From positions 91,698,001 to 91,762,000 of the forward strand of contig CM034546.1 in assembly GCA_020055645.1 (NCBI GenBank): a stretch of DNA of 64,000 nucleotides, in the 5' to 3' direction. Source of the stretch: Tomocerus qinae. Taxonomy: Eukaryota; Arthropoda; Collembola; Entomobryomorpha; Tomoceridae. The translations under genes and the position numbers were made by a program. Shown one piece after another: positions 63,801 to 64,000 of this stretch (positions within the stretch are counted from its first letter, which is position 1; the number at the start of each line of letters is the position of its first letter). The notes beneath the pieces are model-generated. The model saw only the letters and a program-made list of their open reading frames with translations. It was not told the DNA's origin and did not search any database.

Positions 63801-64000
63801 AAACACTAGTAATAAAACCAATACAAATTGACTTTAAAGTACGTCGCACGTTGTAAAGTGGCAATGATGCTGCAATCCTTACGATATGATTATTATGTAT
63901 ATTGTATTGTACTCTTTTCTATATCTTCTTCCTTGTGTCTTTCAATTACAATACATAAATCATAAATAATCATAACACATTGAGTAATAATGTAACCTAC
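60850..64000. other. right flank, no gene seen
   Basis: AT-rich noncoding DNA. Open stretches near 61195-61425 (plus) and 62229-62528 (minus) have no family-like content. A small set of inverted and direct copies of GTCAGTATT/AATACTGAC lies at about 61597-61645. The flank could hold further upstream parts of a gene beyond the window, but nothing shows this. Confidence 0.5.

Noticed and set aside
1-64000. CRISPR arrays, bacterial operons, rRNA and tRNA genes
   Set aside because: The window is spliced eukaryotic DNA. The repeats seen lack regular spacer structure, and I found no cloverleaf with the usual internal promoter boxes.

Overview
This is a eukaryotic, AT-rich window with spliced genes, almost certainly from an animal and probably an arthropod. 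The FNDC3-like, SLC25A46-like and IWS1-like proteins are all metazoan in architecture. Introns have GT..AG ends and are mostly 50-400 bp, but two FNDC3 introns reach about 7.5 and 9 kb. I cannot name the species. Exon borders were worked out by eye from splice consensus, reading phase and family conservation, and none has transcript support.

Left end, 0.5-4.7 kb, plus strand: a complete IWS1/SPN1-type transcription elongation factor in ten coding exons (706 aa). Its disordered N-terminal region is built from tandemly duplicated phase-1 exons of 162, 162 and 165 bp plus the start of a fourth. 5.1-5.9 kb: the decayed 3' end of a pogo/Tigger-like DNA transposon with an exact 38-bp direct repeat. 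6.0-8.9 kb, minus strand: an SLC25A46-type outer mitochondrial membrane carrier-family gene.

Centre, 15.5-36.9 kb, minus strand: a full FNDC3-type gene with 17 coding exons, a 1270-aa product, nine fibronectin type III domains and a C-terminal membrane anchor. A probable alternative first coding exon lies at 20.3-20.4 kb. Intron 1 holds a 2.2-kb repetitive element (31.3-33.5 kb) with inverted ends, a 55-bp-arm hairpin and a 270-284 bp tandem array.

Right part: 37-58.7 kb has no recognisable gene. It does contain a 418-bp, 97%-identical palindrome (53980-54397) and, about 360 bp further on, a 37-bp-stem hairpin (54756-54853). From 59.0 to 60.8 kb, plus strand, a locus starts with repeated copies of a noncoding exon-like cassette and then encodes a small cysteine-rich, probably zinc-binding protein that I do not recognise. 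Its frame appears broken at a run of six T. From 60.85 kb to the end I see nothing coding.

The genes have unrelated roles (Pol II elongation, mitochondrial membrane dynamics, ER/Golgi membrane FN3 protein, unknown zinc protein), as is normal for neighbouring animal genes. The points most worth a second look are the IWS1 exon amplification, the two palindromes near 54 kb, the exon-cassette array at 59 kb, the unrecognised zinc protein with its frame break, and the composite intronic element.
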